The notes beneath the pieces were generated by a model. That model ran no database searches, was not told where the DNA came from, and saw nothing but the letters and a program-made list of their open reading frames with translations. This document shows, one piece after another, positions 1-9,781 of a stretch of DNA of 64,000 nucleotides (positions are counted from its first letter, which is position 1; each line of letters begins with the position of its first letter). Location of the stretch: contig NZ_MLAS01000005.1 in NCBI RefSeq assembly GCF_002272785.1, positions 1-64,000 on the forward strand, given 5' to 3'. The stretch comes from Helicobacter sp. 13S00477-4. GTDB lineage: Bacteria; Campylobacterota; Campylobacteria; Campylobacterales; Helicobacteraceae. A program made the position numbers and the translations under genes.

Positions 1-1092
1 AGCCCTGATGGTATCTATTAAGCCCCTATCCACATCTGCCATCAACCTGAAAACTCCATTATTGCCATTGATGGTATTGACATTGAGGGTTCTTGATGCA
101 AAAGGGGTAGGGGATATGAGGCGGTAAGAAAGTCCATCATCAGCGATTCTGGTAAAATCAACTACAGCTAATTTGCTTGTAGAGGTGTATAAATTTTGAA
201 TGATTTCATCTTCATTATTGGTATCTAGGGTGGTGATTTGTGAATTTGCATTCAATATCCATTTTCCTCCGTGATTGAGGTAAAGTTCAATATTTGATGT
301 AGAGCCTGGTGCTAATGAAATCCTACCTTGAAAGAAACTTTGAGGGTTGTCTAAATTGATATTGATATTTCCCCTTGAGGTGCTTTCAGCTGAGAGATCA
401 CCTTTGAGTTGTATGATATTACTTTTATCTAGAGTTGTTCGAGTAGCTTCATTATAATTTATATAAACAGCACCATCTCCTTCTAGACTAAAAATCATTC
501 GATATCCTTTGCCATTCTTTGCTGCTCCCCAGCCTTCAGAGGGTTGCATTTCAGAAACATCAATGAATACATTTTTGGTAAACTTAAAATAACCAGCGTT
601 GTGTCCATTTGATGTGAAAACACCTCTTTGAATGTATACATCAGGACTTGCAATAAGGTAAAAATTTGTATTGAAATCAAAATCCGCATTTTTGCCATAA
701 TTCATTGCTTGTCCCATAAACATTCCTTCAATACCTTGACCTATTTTTTGAATTTGTTTGACATTAAATACAATGGTTCCCCCATTGATAACATAGTTAC
801 TCCCATTTTGTCCTCTAAAGATGGCTCCAGAATAACCTTCATAGTTTCCTTGAGTGGATACATTTACAGTGACTGTAGCATTAGGGTCTATATTCATAGT
901 TGTATAACCATTAAACATTATTCCTGTGAAAAGTATGGGCAGTCTATCAGTTGCTTGGAATGTAAAATCTTCATTGATAGTGGCATTTGAATTATAATTA
1001 GGCTGTAGTTGGACAATAGTTCCTGTAACTGAATAGGAGAAAATCGGGATGTAAATACTTAAAAAATAAAATATTTTTTTATAAATTTTCAT
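1..1092 (-). CDS. Autotransporter-type (VacA-like) surface protein, 5' part, runs off the window
   Basis: An open frame of 364 codons runs without a stop from ATG at 1092 to the window edge. The N-terminus MKIYKKIFYFLSIYIPIFSYS is a signal peptide. The rest is rich in Asn, Gly, Thr and Ser with repeated beta-strand patterns, such as NYVINGGTIVFNV and IELYLNHGGKWILN. The last visible part, ending NTINGNNGVFRLMADVDR, looks like the pertactin-like end of an autotransporter passenger, so a C-terminal beta-barrel should follow outside the window. Helicobacter species carry several VacA-related autotransporters of this look; I cannot tell which one this resembles. It is transcribed divergently from carB. 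Family placement is inferred from composition and the NGxFxL-type ending, not from a clear domain match. Confidence 0.75.
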   Translation of the reverse strand, partial: MKIYKKIFYFLSIYIPIFSYSVTGTIVQLQPNYNSNATINEDFTFQATDRLPILFTGIMFNGYTTMNIDPNATVTVNVSTQGNYEGYSGAIFRGQNGSNYVINGGTIVFNVKQIQKIGQGIEGMFMGQAMNYGKNADFDFNTNFYLIASPDVYIQRGVFTSNGHNAGYFKFTKNVFIDVSEMQPSEGWGAAKNGKGYRMIFSLEGDGAVYINYNEATRTTLDKSNIIQLKGDLSAESTSRGNININLDNPQSFFQGRISLAPGSTSNIELYLNHGGKWILNANSQITTLDTNNEDEIIQNLYTSTSKLAVVDFTRIADDGLSYRLISPTPFASRTLNVNTINGNNGVFRLMADVDRGLIDTIRA

Positions 1093-1239
1093 AATATTGT
1101 TTTCGATTTTGATATTAAATTTGACTTGGAAACTTTAAACCCTTTTAGCTTTTAGAATTCTGCATATATATCGACTATTATTAAGTTAGATTTAGATTTT
1201 TTTGATTAAAATTCAAAGAAATATAAGATGAGGAAACAT

Positions 1240-4200
1240 ATGCCAAAACGAGAAGATATCAAAACAATTCTTTTGGTTGGATCTGGACCAATTGTCATAG
1301 GTCAAGCCTGTGAGTTTGATTATTCTGGAACTCAAGCAGCTAAAACTCTTAAAGAATTAGGCTATAGGGTTGTTTTGATTAATTCAAACCCTGCTACGAT
1401 TATGACAGATCCAGAATTTGCACATCGTACTTACATTGAGCCTATCACTGAAGAAGTTTTAGCCCGTATCATACAAAAAGAGAATGTAGATGCTATATTG
1501 CCAACAATGGGTGGTCAAACAGCTTTAAATATTGCAATGAGTATGTATGAAAAAGGAATGCTTGAGGATGTCGAATTTTTAGGTGCAAAACCAGATGCTA
1601 TCAAAAAAGGTGAAGATAGGAAAGCTTTTAAGGAAACAATGCTCAAAATTGGTATGGATTTGCCCAAAAGTCATTATGCGTATGATGAGAATGAAGCTTT
1701 AGAGGCAGCTAAAGAGATTGGTTTTCCTTTGATTATCCGTGCGAGCTATACTCTTGCAGGTGGAGGTAGTGGGGTGGCTTATAATATTGATGAGTTCAAG
1801 GTATTAGCCCAGAATGGATTGGAAGCTTCACCTATTAATGAAATCTTGATTGAAGAGTCATTGCTTGGTTGGAAAGAATATGAGATGGAAGTCATTAGGG
1901 ACAAGGCAGATAATTGTATTATTGTCTGTTCAATTGAGAATTTTGACCCTATGGGTGTGCATACAGGTGATAGTATAACGATTGCACCAGCATTGACCCT
2001 TACAGATAAAGAATATCAACGGATGAGGGATGCAAGTTTTGCTATTTTGCGTGAAATTGGAGTGGATACTGGAGGCAGTAATGTCCAATTTGCAATCAAT
2101 CCTCAAACAGGGAGGATGATAGTTATTGAAATGAATCCACGAGTGAGCAGGAGTTCAGCTTTAGCATCAAAAGCTACAGGATATCCTATTGCTAAAGTAG
2201 CCACACTTTTGGCTGTCGGTTATTGTTTGGATGAGATAAAAAATGATATTACTCATACGCCTGCAAGTTTTGAACCGAGTATTGATTATATTGTTAGTAA
2301 AATCCCTCGCTGGACATTTGAAAAATTCCCTCAAGCAGATTCTACGCTTGGCACTTCAATGAAAAGCATTGGCGAAGTAATGGCTATAGGAGGTAATTTT
2401 GTTGAATCAATCCAAAAAGCTTTATGTAGTCTAGAAACAGGATTGTGTGGATTTGAATCTTTGAGTACTGATGTAGAATTTATCCGAAAAGAGATTCGTC
2501 GCCCTAATGCAAATCGTATTCTTTATATCGCTGATGGATTTCGTCAAGGGTTGAGTGTTGATGATATTTATGAGCTTAGCAAAATTGATAGATGGTTTTT
2601 GTATCAGATTGAAAGGATTATTAAGGCAGAACCTCAAATCACTTCTGAAATTTTACAAAATGCAAAACGAATGCATGAAATAAAATTGATGGGTTTTAGC
2701 GACAAGATGATAGCTAAACTTATCAATAAAAATGACAGAATGGATATGAGTGAGATTGAAGTTTATCAAGCTAGGCTTCAGCTTGGTGTGAAAGTAGTTT
2801 ATGAGGAAGTAGATACTTGTGCAGCAGAGTTTCCATCTTTGACATCTTATTTTTATTCTACTATTACACCTGATGAATTTTTAAGCACTCAATTCAAATC
2901 CCTTAATCCTGTCATAGAGAACCAGCCAACAGAGAATAAAGTAATGATAATCGGAGGAGGTCCTAATCGTATCGGTCAGGGTATTGAGTTTGATTATTGT
3001 TGTGTGCATGCAGCTTTTGCTTTGTCTGATATGGGTGTAAAAAGTATCATGTATAATTGTAATCCAGAAACTGTAAGCACAGATTATGATATAAGTGATA
3101 TTTTATACTTTGAACCCATTGATTTTGAACATGTCCGCACTGTGGTAGAAAGAGAAAAACCAGATGGTATTATTGTTCATTTTGGTGGACAGACTCCATT
3201 AAAGCTTTCAAAAAATCTTACAAAAATAGGGGCTAAAATCATAGGGACTCCTGCAAAGGTCATTGATATTGCCGAAGATAGAGAAAAATTTTCTAATTTT
3301 GTAAAAGAAAACAATCTCAGACAGCCTGAAAATGGTGTTGCTTTTACCAAAGAAGAAGCTTATTTGATTGCTGGTAATATTGGATTTCCTGTGCTTGTCA
3401 GACCTAGTTATGTGCTTGGTGGACGTGCAATGAGGATTATTTATAACAATGAAGATTTGCGTGTTTATATGGAAGAAGCAGTAAAAGTGAGTGAGGACAC
3501 TCCTGTTTTGATTGATAAATTTTTGGATCGTGCTATTGAACTTGATGTAGATGCTATTTGTGATGGGAGGGATATATATATTGGAGGGATCATGCAACAT
3601 ATTGAAGAAGCTGGAATCCATTCAGGAGACTCAGCAAGTTCTTTACCTACTATAAATATTGAGGAAAAATTGCTTGAAGAAATTGAACAAACTACATTTA
3701 AAATTGCTTTGAATCTTGGTGTGATTGGATTGATGAATATACAGTATGCAATATATCAAGGCAAACTTTATCTCATTGAGGTTAATCCACGTGCAAGCCG
3801 CACAGTACCATTTGTCAGCAAGGCTACAGGACTTCCTTTGGCAAAAGTGGCTACTAGGGTTATGTGGCAGGGAAATTTGAAGGAATGCTTAGAATATTAT
3901 GATCATTTTAAGATAGTGATATTTGAAAAAGGGATATACAAACCAAAAAGGGTTGATTATATTGCTATTAAAGAATCTGTTTTTCCTTTTAATAAGCTTT
4001 ATGGAGCTGATTTATTGCTTGGTCCTGAGATGAAAAGTACAGGAGAAGTGATGGGTATCAGCAAGGATTTTGGTTTGAGTTTTGCTAAAAGTCAAATAGC
4101 TTCTCAAAATGCTTTGCCAAAATCAGGGAAAATATTTATTTCTTTGAGTGAACAAGATAAGCCTGAAGCCCATAAGCTAGTAGAGAAGTTTATTGATTTG

Positions 4201-4521
4201 GGGTTTAGCATTTGTGCGACAGAAGGGACTCATCAGATTTTAGAATCCAAAGGGATTATTTCAAGCAAAGTTTTAAAAATTTCTGAAGGTCGTCCTAATA
4301 TAAAGGATTTAATGGCAAATGGAGAGATAGCAATGGCTATCAATACAAGTGATGGTAAATCTAATAAAGAAGATGTGAAGCTTATCCGCACCCAGGTCTT
4401 GAGGAATAAGGTTTCTTATTTCACTACGTTGGCTGCGGCAGAAGCCGCCGCACAAGCACTTAAAGATATGAATTTAAGTAATATTAATGACGCAGTTGCC
4501 TTGCAGGATTATTTGAATTGA
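1240..4521 (+). CDS. carB: Carbamoyl-phosphate synthase large subunit
   Basis: Makes carbamoyl phosphate from bicarbonate, ATP and glutamine-derived ammonia for arginine and pyrimidine synthesis, working with CarA (encoded on the minus strand near 17-18 kb). The duplicated architecture is clear: first ATP-grasp half from [21 protein letters not shown], second half from about residue 567 ([18 protein letters not shown]), and a C-terminal MGS-like regulatory domain over roughly the last 140 residues. Length is normal (about 1093 aa). An ATG at 1228 gives a slightly longer product, but ATG 1240 (MPKREDIKT) is the usual family start and has AGGA just upstream, so I prefer it. The next gene overlaps its stop by 4 bases. 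Confidence 0.97.
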   Translation: MPKREDIKTILLVGSGPIVIGQACEFDYSGTQAAKTLKELGYRVVLINSNPATIMTDPEFAHRTYIEPITEEVLARIIQKENVDAILPTMGGQTALNIAMSMYEKGMLEDVEFLGAKPDAIKKGEDRKAFKETMLKIGMDLPKSHYAYDENEALEAAKEIGFPLIIRASYTLAGGGSGVAYNIDEFKVLAQNGLEASPINEILIEESLLGWKEYEMEVIRDKADNCIIVCSIENFDPMGVHTGDSITIAPALTLTDKEYQRMRDASFAILREIGVDTGGSNVQFAINPQTGRMIVIEMNPRVSRSSALASKATGYPIAKVATLLAVGYCLDEIKNDITHTPASFEPSIDYIVSKIPRWTFEKFPQADSTLGTSMKSIGEVMAIGGNFVESIQKALCSLETGLCGFESLSTDVEFIRKEIRRPNANRILYIADGFRQGLSVDDIYELSKIDRWFLYQIERIIKAEPQITSEILQNAKRMHEIKLMGFSDKMIAKLINKNDRMDMSEIEVYQARLQLGVKVVYEEVDTCAAEFPSLTSYFYSTITPDEFLSTQFKSLNPVIENQPTENKVMIIGGGPNRIGQGIEFDYCCVHAAFALSDMGVKSIMYNCNPETVSTDYDISDILYFEPIDFEHVRTVVEREKPDGIIVHFGGQTPLKLSKNLTKIGAKIIGTPAKVIDIAEDREKFSNFVKENNLRQPENGVAFTKEEAYLIAGNIGFPVLVRPSYVLGGRAMRIIYNNEDLRVYMEEAVKVSEDTPVLIDKFLDRAIELDVDAICDGRDIYIGGIMQHIEEAGIHSGDSASSLPTINIEEKLLEEIEQTTFKIALNLGVIGLMNIQYAIYQGKLYLIEVNPRASRTVPFVSKATGLPLAKVATRVMWQGNLKECLEYYDHFKIVIFEKGIYKPKRVDYIAIKESVFPFNKLYGADLLLGPEMKSTGEVMGISKDFGLSFAKSQIASQNALPKSGKIFISLSEQDKPEAHKLVEKFIDLGFSICATEGTHQILESKGIISSKVLKISEGRPNIKDLMANGEIAMAINTSDGKSNKEDVKLIRTQVLRNKVSYFTTLAAAEAAAQALKDMNLSNINDAVALQDYLN

Positions 4522-4961
4522 AAAGCAATGATTTTATTTATTTAGCACAGACTGATACCACGGCTGGTTTGTTGAGTAAAAATCCTTTTAAGCTCAATCA
4601 AATCAAAGGTAGGAACAGCTATAAGCCTGTTTTGAGGGAGGTGGATTCTTTAAAGACGCTTAAAGGGATTGTTAGGGTACCAAAGCATTTTAAAAATCAA
4701 GTTCGTCGTTTGGAAAAAACTACTTTCATATACCATAATTCCCAAGCAATACGTGTTGTTAGGGAAAGGCAACATTTGGGTTTTTTGCAACATTTTGGTA
4801 GCTTATATTCTTCTTCTGCTAACAAAACAGGTGATAGTTTTGATTATGAGCAGGCTTTTGAAATGTGTGATGTGCTCGTCATAGATTCTAGAGGGATTTT
4901 TTCTAGTCTGCCTTCAAAGATTTTTCAGATCAATCAAAGTAAAATCAAAAAAATCAGATAA
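4518..4961 (+). CDS. Sua5/YciO/YrdC-type (TsaC-like) protein, short form
   Basis: A 147-residue protein starting at TTG 4518, which overlaps the carB stop by 4 bases and so is probably translationally coupled. The N-terminal [20 protein letters not shown] followed by KGRNSYKP matches the YrdC pattern of a TDT motif then KGRxxxKP. YrdC/TsaC proteins make threonylcarbamoyl-adenylate for the t6A modification of tRNA position 37. The protein is shorter than E. coli TsaC (about 190 aa); a short homologue next to carB is, as I recall, usual in Helicobacter. The SSSANKTGD stretch fits the conserved 'SAN' motif. Whether it is the sole TsaC of the cell cannot be judged here. Confidence 0.75.
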   Translation: MKSNDFIYLAQTDTTAGLLSKNPFKLNQIKGRNSYKPVLREVDSLKTLKGIVRVPKHFKNQVRRLEKTTFIYHNSQAIRVVRERQHLGFLQHFGSLYSSSANKTGDSFDYEQAFEMCDVLVIDSRGIFSSLPSKIFQINQSKIKKIR

Positions 4962-5031
4962 TAAATTTTTTTAATATTCTATAAAATTATGATAAGATAA
5001 CATAAATATTTAATACTTAAAAAGGGGTAAT

Positions 5032-5700
5032 ATGAAAAGATTTTTTATAATTTTTGTTATAGGTTTTATTAGTTTAGTACATTTGAATGCGGATGAAGTG
5101 AATAATAGTAGTGAAAAATCAGGGATTTTTGTTGGGATTGATATAGGATTTGCACTTAATTCAATAAGTGGCAGTGCTTCTGTGAAAAATATTTTTGATA
5201 GTACTTATAGTGAACAAACAGTAGCGGGCTATAGAGCAAATTTTGATGGGAATTATGGGCTTAGAGTGGGCTACCAACATTTTTTTGGAGCTCATAATGG
5301 TTTGAGATTTTATGGGCATTTTAACTATAATGATTTTAGTGGGTATTCTGTGATGCAATATGGAGGTAATGTTGATTATTTGCTCAATTTTTCAGATAAA
5401 CCTGGTGCTTGGGGACTCTTTTTAGGTGCTGGATATGAGTGGACATCAGGGAACTTTGCAAAATTTCTTAAAGATACAAGCCCTACTGTTGAAGGTCAAA
5501 CTATGGAAAAAAGCCTGAATGGAGTTTTTATGAATATTGGTTTATCAAAAACTGTCCGGAATAAGAATCGCTTTGAGTTTGGAGTAAAAGTTCCTTTTTA
5601 TACTTATTATAAAACAGAATATACAATTTTGGGTGCTGAGGCTAAAATGACATTGAAGAAATCATCAGTGATTTATTTGGCTTATACTTACACTTTTTAA
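5032..5700 (+). CDS. Helicobacter outer membrane beta-barrel protein
   Basis: 222 residues with a signal peptide (cleavage expected after HLNA, about residue 20) and a mature part of alternating beta strands that ends SSVIYLAYTYTF. The terminal Phe preceded by alternating aromatic residues is the BAM recognition signature of outer-membrane barrels. Motifs such as GIFVGIDIGFALNS and GLRVGYQHFFG resemble the small Hop/Hor-type outer membrane proteins of Helicobacter. It has its own AT-rich upstream region with a TATGATA-type -10 and an AAGGGG ribosome site. No substrate or adhesin role can be read from the sequence. Confidence 0.8.
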   Translation: MKRFFIIFVIGFISLVHLNADEVNNSSEKSGIFVGIDIGFALNSISGSASVKNIFDSTYSEQTVAGYRANFDGNYGLRVGYQHFFGAHNGLRFYGHFNYNDFSGYSVMQYGGNVDYLLNFSDKPGAWGLFLGAGYEWTSGNFAKFLKDTSPTVEGQTMEKSLNGVFMNIGLSKTVRNKNRFEFGVKVPFYTYYKTEYTILGAEAKMTLKKSSVIYLAYTYTF

Positions 5701-5783
5701 TTATATAGATTCACAATGATTCTTGAATCTTGTCTTTATATTGACTTTAATTTTTTGTATGATTTTGAAGGTATACTTATAAT

Positions 5784-6038
5784 ATGAGAGTTGATAAATT
5801 TATGAATATAACCAATATTGTCAAAAAACGTTCTATTGCTCAAGATATGTGTGAGAGCGGTGTCATATCTGTGAATGGTGTTATAGTAAAGGCAAGCCGT
5901 GAGGTAAAAGTTGATGATGTCATTGAACTAAGGTATTTGAATCGTGTTGTGCAATACAAAGTTTTACAAATCCCTTTGTTAAAAAGTATTCCAAAATCTC
6001 AATCTCAAAAATATGTCATGCTAAATACCTTCTCTTAA
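5784..6038 (+). CDS. rqcP: S4-domain RNA-binding protein, RqcP-like
   Basis: An 84-residue protein consisting essentially of one S4 domain: MRVDKFMNITNIVKKRS, then CESGVISVNGVIVKASREV and a VDDVIELRY turn. This is the size and layout of RqcP (YabO/Hsp15-like). RqcP binds obstructed 50S subunits and supports alanine tailing by RqcH; an RqcH homologue lies at 15.3 kb in this window. Sequence alone does not fully separate RqcP from Hsp15, but the short length without a C-terminal extension fits RqcP. mutY follows after 18 bases, likely cotranscribed. Confidence 0.8.
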   Translation: MRVDKFMNITNIVKKRSIAQDMCESGVISVNGVIVKASREVKVDDVIELRYLNRVVQYKVLQIPLLKSIPKSQSQKYVMLNTFS

Positions 6039-6056
6039 ATTCAATAAGAGGAAGTT

Positions 6057-7043
6057 TTGAAAAAAGAAGATTTAAAAGTCATACATCAATCAATATTGCA
6101 GTGGTATGAAATCTATGGCAGGAAAGAGCTACCTTGGCGGAATCTTAGAGGTGAAAATGCTCCTTATGTTGTGTATGTGAGTGAGGTTATGCTCCAACAA
6201 ACACAAGTTACTACAGTACTTCAAAGATATTATCAACCTTTTTTAGATGTGTTCCCGACTTTGGAAGCTTTGAGTTTAGGCAATGAAGAAGAGATTTTGT
6301 TTTTGTGGAGAGGTTTGGGGTATTATTCACGAGCAAAGAATATGCTCAAGACTGCTAAAATTTGTGGTAAATCTTTGCCAAGCGAACCTAAGGAATTGGT
6401 GAAATTACCTGGTATTGGCGAATATACGGCTGGAGCTATTGCTTGTTTTGGTTTTGGGAAAGCAGTGGGTTTTGTGGATGGGAATATTAAGAGAGTTTTG
6501 TCAAGATTTTATGCTTTAGAAAAACCCAGTATGAAGCAATTACAGCAGTATTCAGAAAAAATACTCAATCATCAAAATAGTTTTGATCATAATCAGGCAC
6601 TTTTAGATATTGGTTCGACTATTTGTGTTCCTTTAAATCCAAAATGTTTAATTTGTCCCCTTGAAATATGGTGTAAGGGCAAAAATAGACCATCTTTTTA
6701 TATTCAAAAATCTAAAATAGTCTATGAAAATCTAGCTTTCAAATTAGGTGTGAGCATCAATAGTGATAAAATTGGGCTTATAAAAAGTCAAGTTCATCTT
6801 TATAAAGGACTATATAATTTTCCAAAGATACTCATTGAGGGAATTTTGAATTTTCCATTCATCGGTCATATCAAGCATTCTTATACGCATTATCGATTAG
6901 ATTTGGAAATTTATTGTGTCAATGGAGTTGATAGTCTTGAGGAAGGAGTGGAATTTTTTAGTCCTGATGAGTTAAAGAGTTTGCCTATGAACGCGATGAC
7001 TTTGAAGATTTTAGCCTTAATAGAGAAAAAAGGTATCTGGTAA
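6057..7043 (+). CDS. mutY: Adenine DNA glycosylase MutY
   Basis: Removes adenine mispaired with 8-oxoguanine or G. Key features: catalytic Glu43 in SEVMLQQTQV, helix-hairpin-helix LPGIGEYTAGAIA (about 117-129), catalytic Asp141 in VDGN, and the 4Fe-4S cluster cysteines C190-x6-C197-x2-C200-x5-C206. The C-terminal Nudix-like half (about 225-328) includes FPFIGHIKHSYTHYRL. Length 328 aa is normal. Translation starts at TTG 6057 behind a strong AAGAGGAAG site; there is no better ATG. Confidence 0.95.
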   Translation: MKKEDLKVIHQSILQWYEIYGRKELPWRNLRGENAPYVVYVSEVMLQQTQVTTVLQRYYQPFLDVFPTLEALSLGNEEEILFLWRGLGYYSRAKNMLKTAKICGKSLPSEPKELVKLPGIGEYTAGAIACFGFGKAVGFVDGNIKRVLSRFYALEKPSMKQLQQYSEKILNHQNSFDHNQALLDIGSTICVPLNPKCLICPLEIWCKGKNRPSFYIQKSKIVYENLAFKLGVSINSDKIGLIKSQVHLYKGLYNFPKILIEGILNFPFIGHIKHSYTHYRLDLEIYCVNGVDSLEEGVEFFSPDELKSLPMNAMTLKILALIEKKGIW

Positions 7044-7114
7044 TATTCTATCCTAACAAGTTGTTTTATATTAGAAGTAAATAAAATTTTATTACTTTTA
7101 TCTAATTTATATAT

Positions 7115-7128
7115 AATTATTCATAATT
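7115..7128. promoter_or_regulatory. AT palindrome upstream of the C39/barrel operon, possible Fur-type operator
   Basis: AATTAT-TC-ATAATT is a 6+6 inverted repeat in the 153-base gap before the outer-membrane gene at 7197. A related AATTATCATAAT sequence lies before the precursor peptide gene near 10160. Both resemble epsilonproteobacterial Fur or metalloregulator operators. In DNA this AT-rich, chance palindromes are common, so this is a weak call. Confidence 0.3.
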
Positions 7129-7196
7129 TATTCATAAAATATAGATTTTTAGATAAAATAAAAGTAATTATTTTAGTATTTTTAGATGAGGTTTAG

Positions 7197-8096
7197 ATGA
7201 AAAAAATATCAATAATATTTCTTATAACTATTTCTAATTTATATTCGGATATGGTTAGGGTTGATGAGATGTTCACTCAAAAGTCTAGCTTGAGGTTAGA
7301 AGCATCAATATTTTATGCTAATATCCAGAGACAAAATAATGTTATAGCACCCGTGATTATAGGTTCAGGGATTGGTTCTTCACCAATATTTGCTATCCCT
7401 GCGATACTCAATACACAAAAAGCAAATCAAGATTATCTGAATTTTGGACTCAATTTGAGGTATGGTATCACAAGAGATATAGAAATTTTTGCTGCACCTA
7501 GCTTTTTTTATCAGCACACTAATATCAGTGATATAGGTTTTTCTCATCAAGATGATTATAATTTCAATAATTTTAATATGGGTTTTGTCTATCAGGTCAA
7601 AAAAGAAAATAAATACCCTTCATTGCTTGTTGGTGCGACACCTATTGTGATAGAAAAATCTTTGTTTGATGATAAGAACACTAAAAGTAAAATGGGTAAT
7701 ATTGATTATTTTAAAAGTTATTCAATTTTTGCTACTAGTTATTATACTGTTGATCCTGTGATATTCTTGTTACAAGGTGGAGTGAGGTTTAGTTTGAAAA
7801 GGAAATTTGATGGTCATAGTTTGAAGATAGGGGATGTTTTGAACCTGAGTCCGATGGTTTATTTTGCTCTGAATCCTTATACTTCTATCAATTTTGGTGT
7901 GCGGTATGAATATAAGTTTAAAGATAGATTAGATAATAAGGTGGTTGTCCATCAAGGTTCTTCAATAGCTTATTTGTTTGGCGTAAGCTATGAAATCAAT
8001 CCTGCTTTAATGGTGAGTATAGATATCAATAGCTTGGATACAAACTTATATGCTAGCAATAGTGTGAATGTTTTGTTTTCATATAGACTAAAATGA
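7197..8096 (+). CDS. Outer-membrane beta-barrel protein paired with a C39 peptidase
   Basis: 299 residues with a signal peptide (MKKISIIFLITISNLYS) and amphipathic beta strands, e.g. DYLNFGLNLRYGITRDIEIF and TSINFGVRYEYKF, ending VNVLFSYRLK. It overlaps the start of the C39 peptidase gene by 4 bases, so the two are translationally coupled. It resembles the minus-strand barrel at 8854-9768 in length and in landmarks: APVIIG versus APILIG, LRYGITRDIEIF versus VRYGILDYVEVF, and a Y-x-LK end. It looks like a transporter-type or Phenol_MetA_deg-like barrel. A role in exporting or anchoring the small precursor at 9782-10108 is my inference from context. Confidence 0.75.
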   Translation: MKKISIIFLITISNLYSDMVRVDEMFTQKSSLRLEASIFYANIQRQNNVIAPVIIGSGIGSSPIFAIPAILNTQKANQDYLNFGLNLRYGITRDIEIFAAPSFFYQHTNISDIGFSHQDDYNFNNFNMGFVYQVKKENKYPSLLVGATPIVIEKSLFDDKNTKSKMGNIDYFKSYSIFATSYYTVDPVIFLLQGGVRFSLKRKFDGHSLKIGDVLNLSPMVYFALNPYTSINFGVRYEYKFKDRLDNKVVVHQGSSIAYLFGVSYEINPALMVSIDINSLDTNLYASNSVNVLFSYRLK

Positions 8097-8782
8097 AAAA
8101 AATTTTTATTTTTTTTATTTTTTGCTTGCTTGATGCTAAGGTGTATATGAAATATGACAATGTAATTTTGGAAAAATCCCCAAAATCTTGGATAGAGTTC
8201 AAAAATGATAATCTTGTCAGGCAAGAATATGACTATACCTGTGGGAGTGCATCCCTTGCTACGATTTTAAAGTATTATTATTCTGTGGAGGTAACAGAAA
8301 GTGATATTATAAAAGGGATTTTGAAATCCAAAGGCTATGATAGCACTCAAAATGAAGTTTTAAAAGAGGGGGATAATATCATATCTTTTTTAGATCTCTC
8401 TGAGTATGCTAGAAAAAATGGCTTTAGGGCAGTGGGGCTTGCTATTGATTTTGAGGCATTGAAAAAGCTAAAAATCCCAGCTATTATTTTTGTGAATGTT
8501 AGGAATATTGGTCATTTTAGTGTTTATAAAGCTATGGATGAGGAATATGTATATTTATCTGATCCTAGCTTTGGGAATATAAAAGTGCGACTTAGTCAAT
8601 TCAAAGAAATGTTTTATCAACGCAATGATGGGAAACATCCGGGCAAAATCTTGGTGATTTTGCCTCAAAAAGATAACTTGAATGTGAGTGTCAATAGAGA
8701 TTTTATGGGTGTAAAAAAAGATTCAAGCTTTACCTATGAGGTGATAAAAGAAAAGATGATTTATCAAAGAATATTGCACTAG
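8093..8782 (+). CDS. Secreted stand-alone C39 family cysteine peptidase
   Basis: 229 residues. A hydrophobic signal segment (1-15) is followed by a papain-like C39 domain: Gln44 and Cys50 in QEYDYTCGSASLATIL, His141 in NIGHFSVY and Asp157 in YLSDPSFGN form the expected oxyanion Gln and Cys-His-Asp triad. C39 peptidases normally sit at the N-terminus of ABC exporters (PCAT) and cut double-glycine leaders; here there is no ABC or membrane domain and the enzyme should act in the periplasm or at the outer membrane. The neighbouring minus-strand gene at 9782 encodes a Sec-exported peptide with a leader of that type, an obvious candidate substrate. Coupled to the barrel gene upstream by a 4-base overlap. 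Confidence 0.85.
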   Translation: MKKIFIFFIFCLLDAKVYMKYDNVILEKSPKSWIEFKNDNLVRQEYDYTCGSASLATILKYYYSVEVTESDIIKGILKSKGYDSTQNEVLKEGDNIISFLDLSEYARKNGFRAVGLAIDFEALKKLKIPAIIFVNVRNIGHFSVYKAMDEEYVYLSDPSFGNIKVRLSQFKEMFYQRNDGKHPGKILVILPQKDNLNVSVNRDFMGVKKDSSFTYEVIKEKMIYQRILH

Positions 8783-8812
8783 ACTTGTATGTATTGAAAA
8801 GAAATTAAGGTT

Positions 8813-8839
8813 TTTGAGGCTAAGGATTTTAGCCTCAAA
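8813..8839. terminator. Hairpin between convergent genes, probable two-way terminator
   Basis: A perfect 11-bp inverted repeat (TTTGAGGCTAA / TTAGCCTCAAA) with a 5-base loop lies between the ends of the C39 gene (8782) and the barrel gene (8854). U-tracts on either side are weak, so termination strength is uncertain. Confidence 0.6.
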
Positions 8840-8853
8840 GAAATAAAATTTAG

Positions 8854-9768
8854 TTATTTCAGATAAAGTCCAAAGGTTATCCCAGAATAGACTGCATTGT
8901 ATTCCATTCCATAAGCCATAAAGGTAAAATCAATTTTGTAGCCAAGATGACTATTGATATCATATTTTCCGCCTGTTGAGAATCCTACTCCAAGTCCATC
9001 AAAGTTATCTTTATGTCCTGTGTAGACCCCATTGATTTTATCAGAACTCCTGAAGGCTACATTTGCTCCAAAATACCCCATTTTATTGTCTTTACCAAGC
9101 TGCCATAGGTATTTGACACCTGCTTCATCCCCATTTTTGAAACTCTCATCTTTGTGTTTTTGAGTGAGGTTGAGTCGATAATAAAATTGAGCTGTATAAG
9201 AGCCAATTTTGCCATCAGCTTCTTTTATTCTTGTAAGGTTTAGCATAAAGGTATGCCCTTTGAAAAAATTTAGGCTTGAGCTATTATCATCAAATATAGC
9301 GTTATTGACGATATCTGAATTATCCCCGATAGCTACCCTAAAAGTCTCTCCTTTATATACTGTGAGCATTGCTCCGATGTTGGCTCCTGCAAAGTTCATT
9401 TCATTGATATGGGTATCGGTATAGTGAGTATTTGAAGCTTGATAATATCCATTGGCATTCCCAAAGACTTCAACATAGTCTAATATACCATAGCGAACAT
9501 TTAGATTTAAAAGGGCATCAAATTGATCTGATTTTATCTTGTCTTTTGAATAAGTAGGCAAAGAAATATATTGACCATTGATATTTGGATTGCCTATGAG
9601 GATAGGGGCTCCTAAGTTATCTTTCCTGCCTATGCCCATTGCACTTATATTTGCACCGACTACAAGATGATTGCCTTCTAGTACATCTCCCTCTATAGGA
9701 GGCGTAGCTTGGGCTATGCCAAAGCTAAAAAATGTCAAGAATGATAAGATTGTTGATATTTTTTTCAT
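8854..9768 (-). CDS. Outer-membrane beta-barrel protein paired with a leader-bearing precursor peptide
   Basis: 304 residues. Signal peptide MKKISTILSFLTFFSFGIAQA, then a beta-rich mature part (FDALLNLNVRYGILDYVEVF; AQFYYRLNLTQKH) ending YSGITFGLYLK. It shares landmarks with the barrel at 7197-8096 and is probably its paralogue. It starts 13 bases after the stop of the small precursor gene at 9782-10108, behind a TAGGAGA ribosome site, so the two form an operon. The arrangement suggests a barrel used for outer-membrane passage or binding of the peptide. That job is inferred; the sequence itself shows only a secreted barrel. Confidence 0.75.
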   Translation of the reverse strand: MKKISTILSFLTFFSFGIAQATPPIEGDVLEGNHLVVGANISAMGIGRKDNLGAPILIGNPNINGQYISLPTYSKDKIKSDQFDALLNLNVRYGILDYVEVFGNANGYYQASNTHYTDTHINEMNFAGANIGAMLTVYKGETFRVAIGDNSDIVNNAIFDDNSSSLNFFKGHTFMLNLTRIKEADGKIGSYTAQFYYRLNLTQKHKDESFKNGDEAGVKYLWQLGKDNKMGYFGANVAFRSSDKINGVYTGHKDNFDGLGVGFSTGGKYDINSHLGYKIDFTFMAYGMEYNAVYSGITFGLYLK

Positions 9769-9781
9769 AATCTTCTCCTAG

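Noticed and set aside
628-990. 120-codon plus-strand frame
   Set aside because: It is antisense to the autotransporter gene, has no ribosome site and no recognisable protein features.
3208-3621. 137-codon minus-strand frame
   Set aside because: Antisense to the second ATP-grasp half of carB; low-complexity translation.
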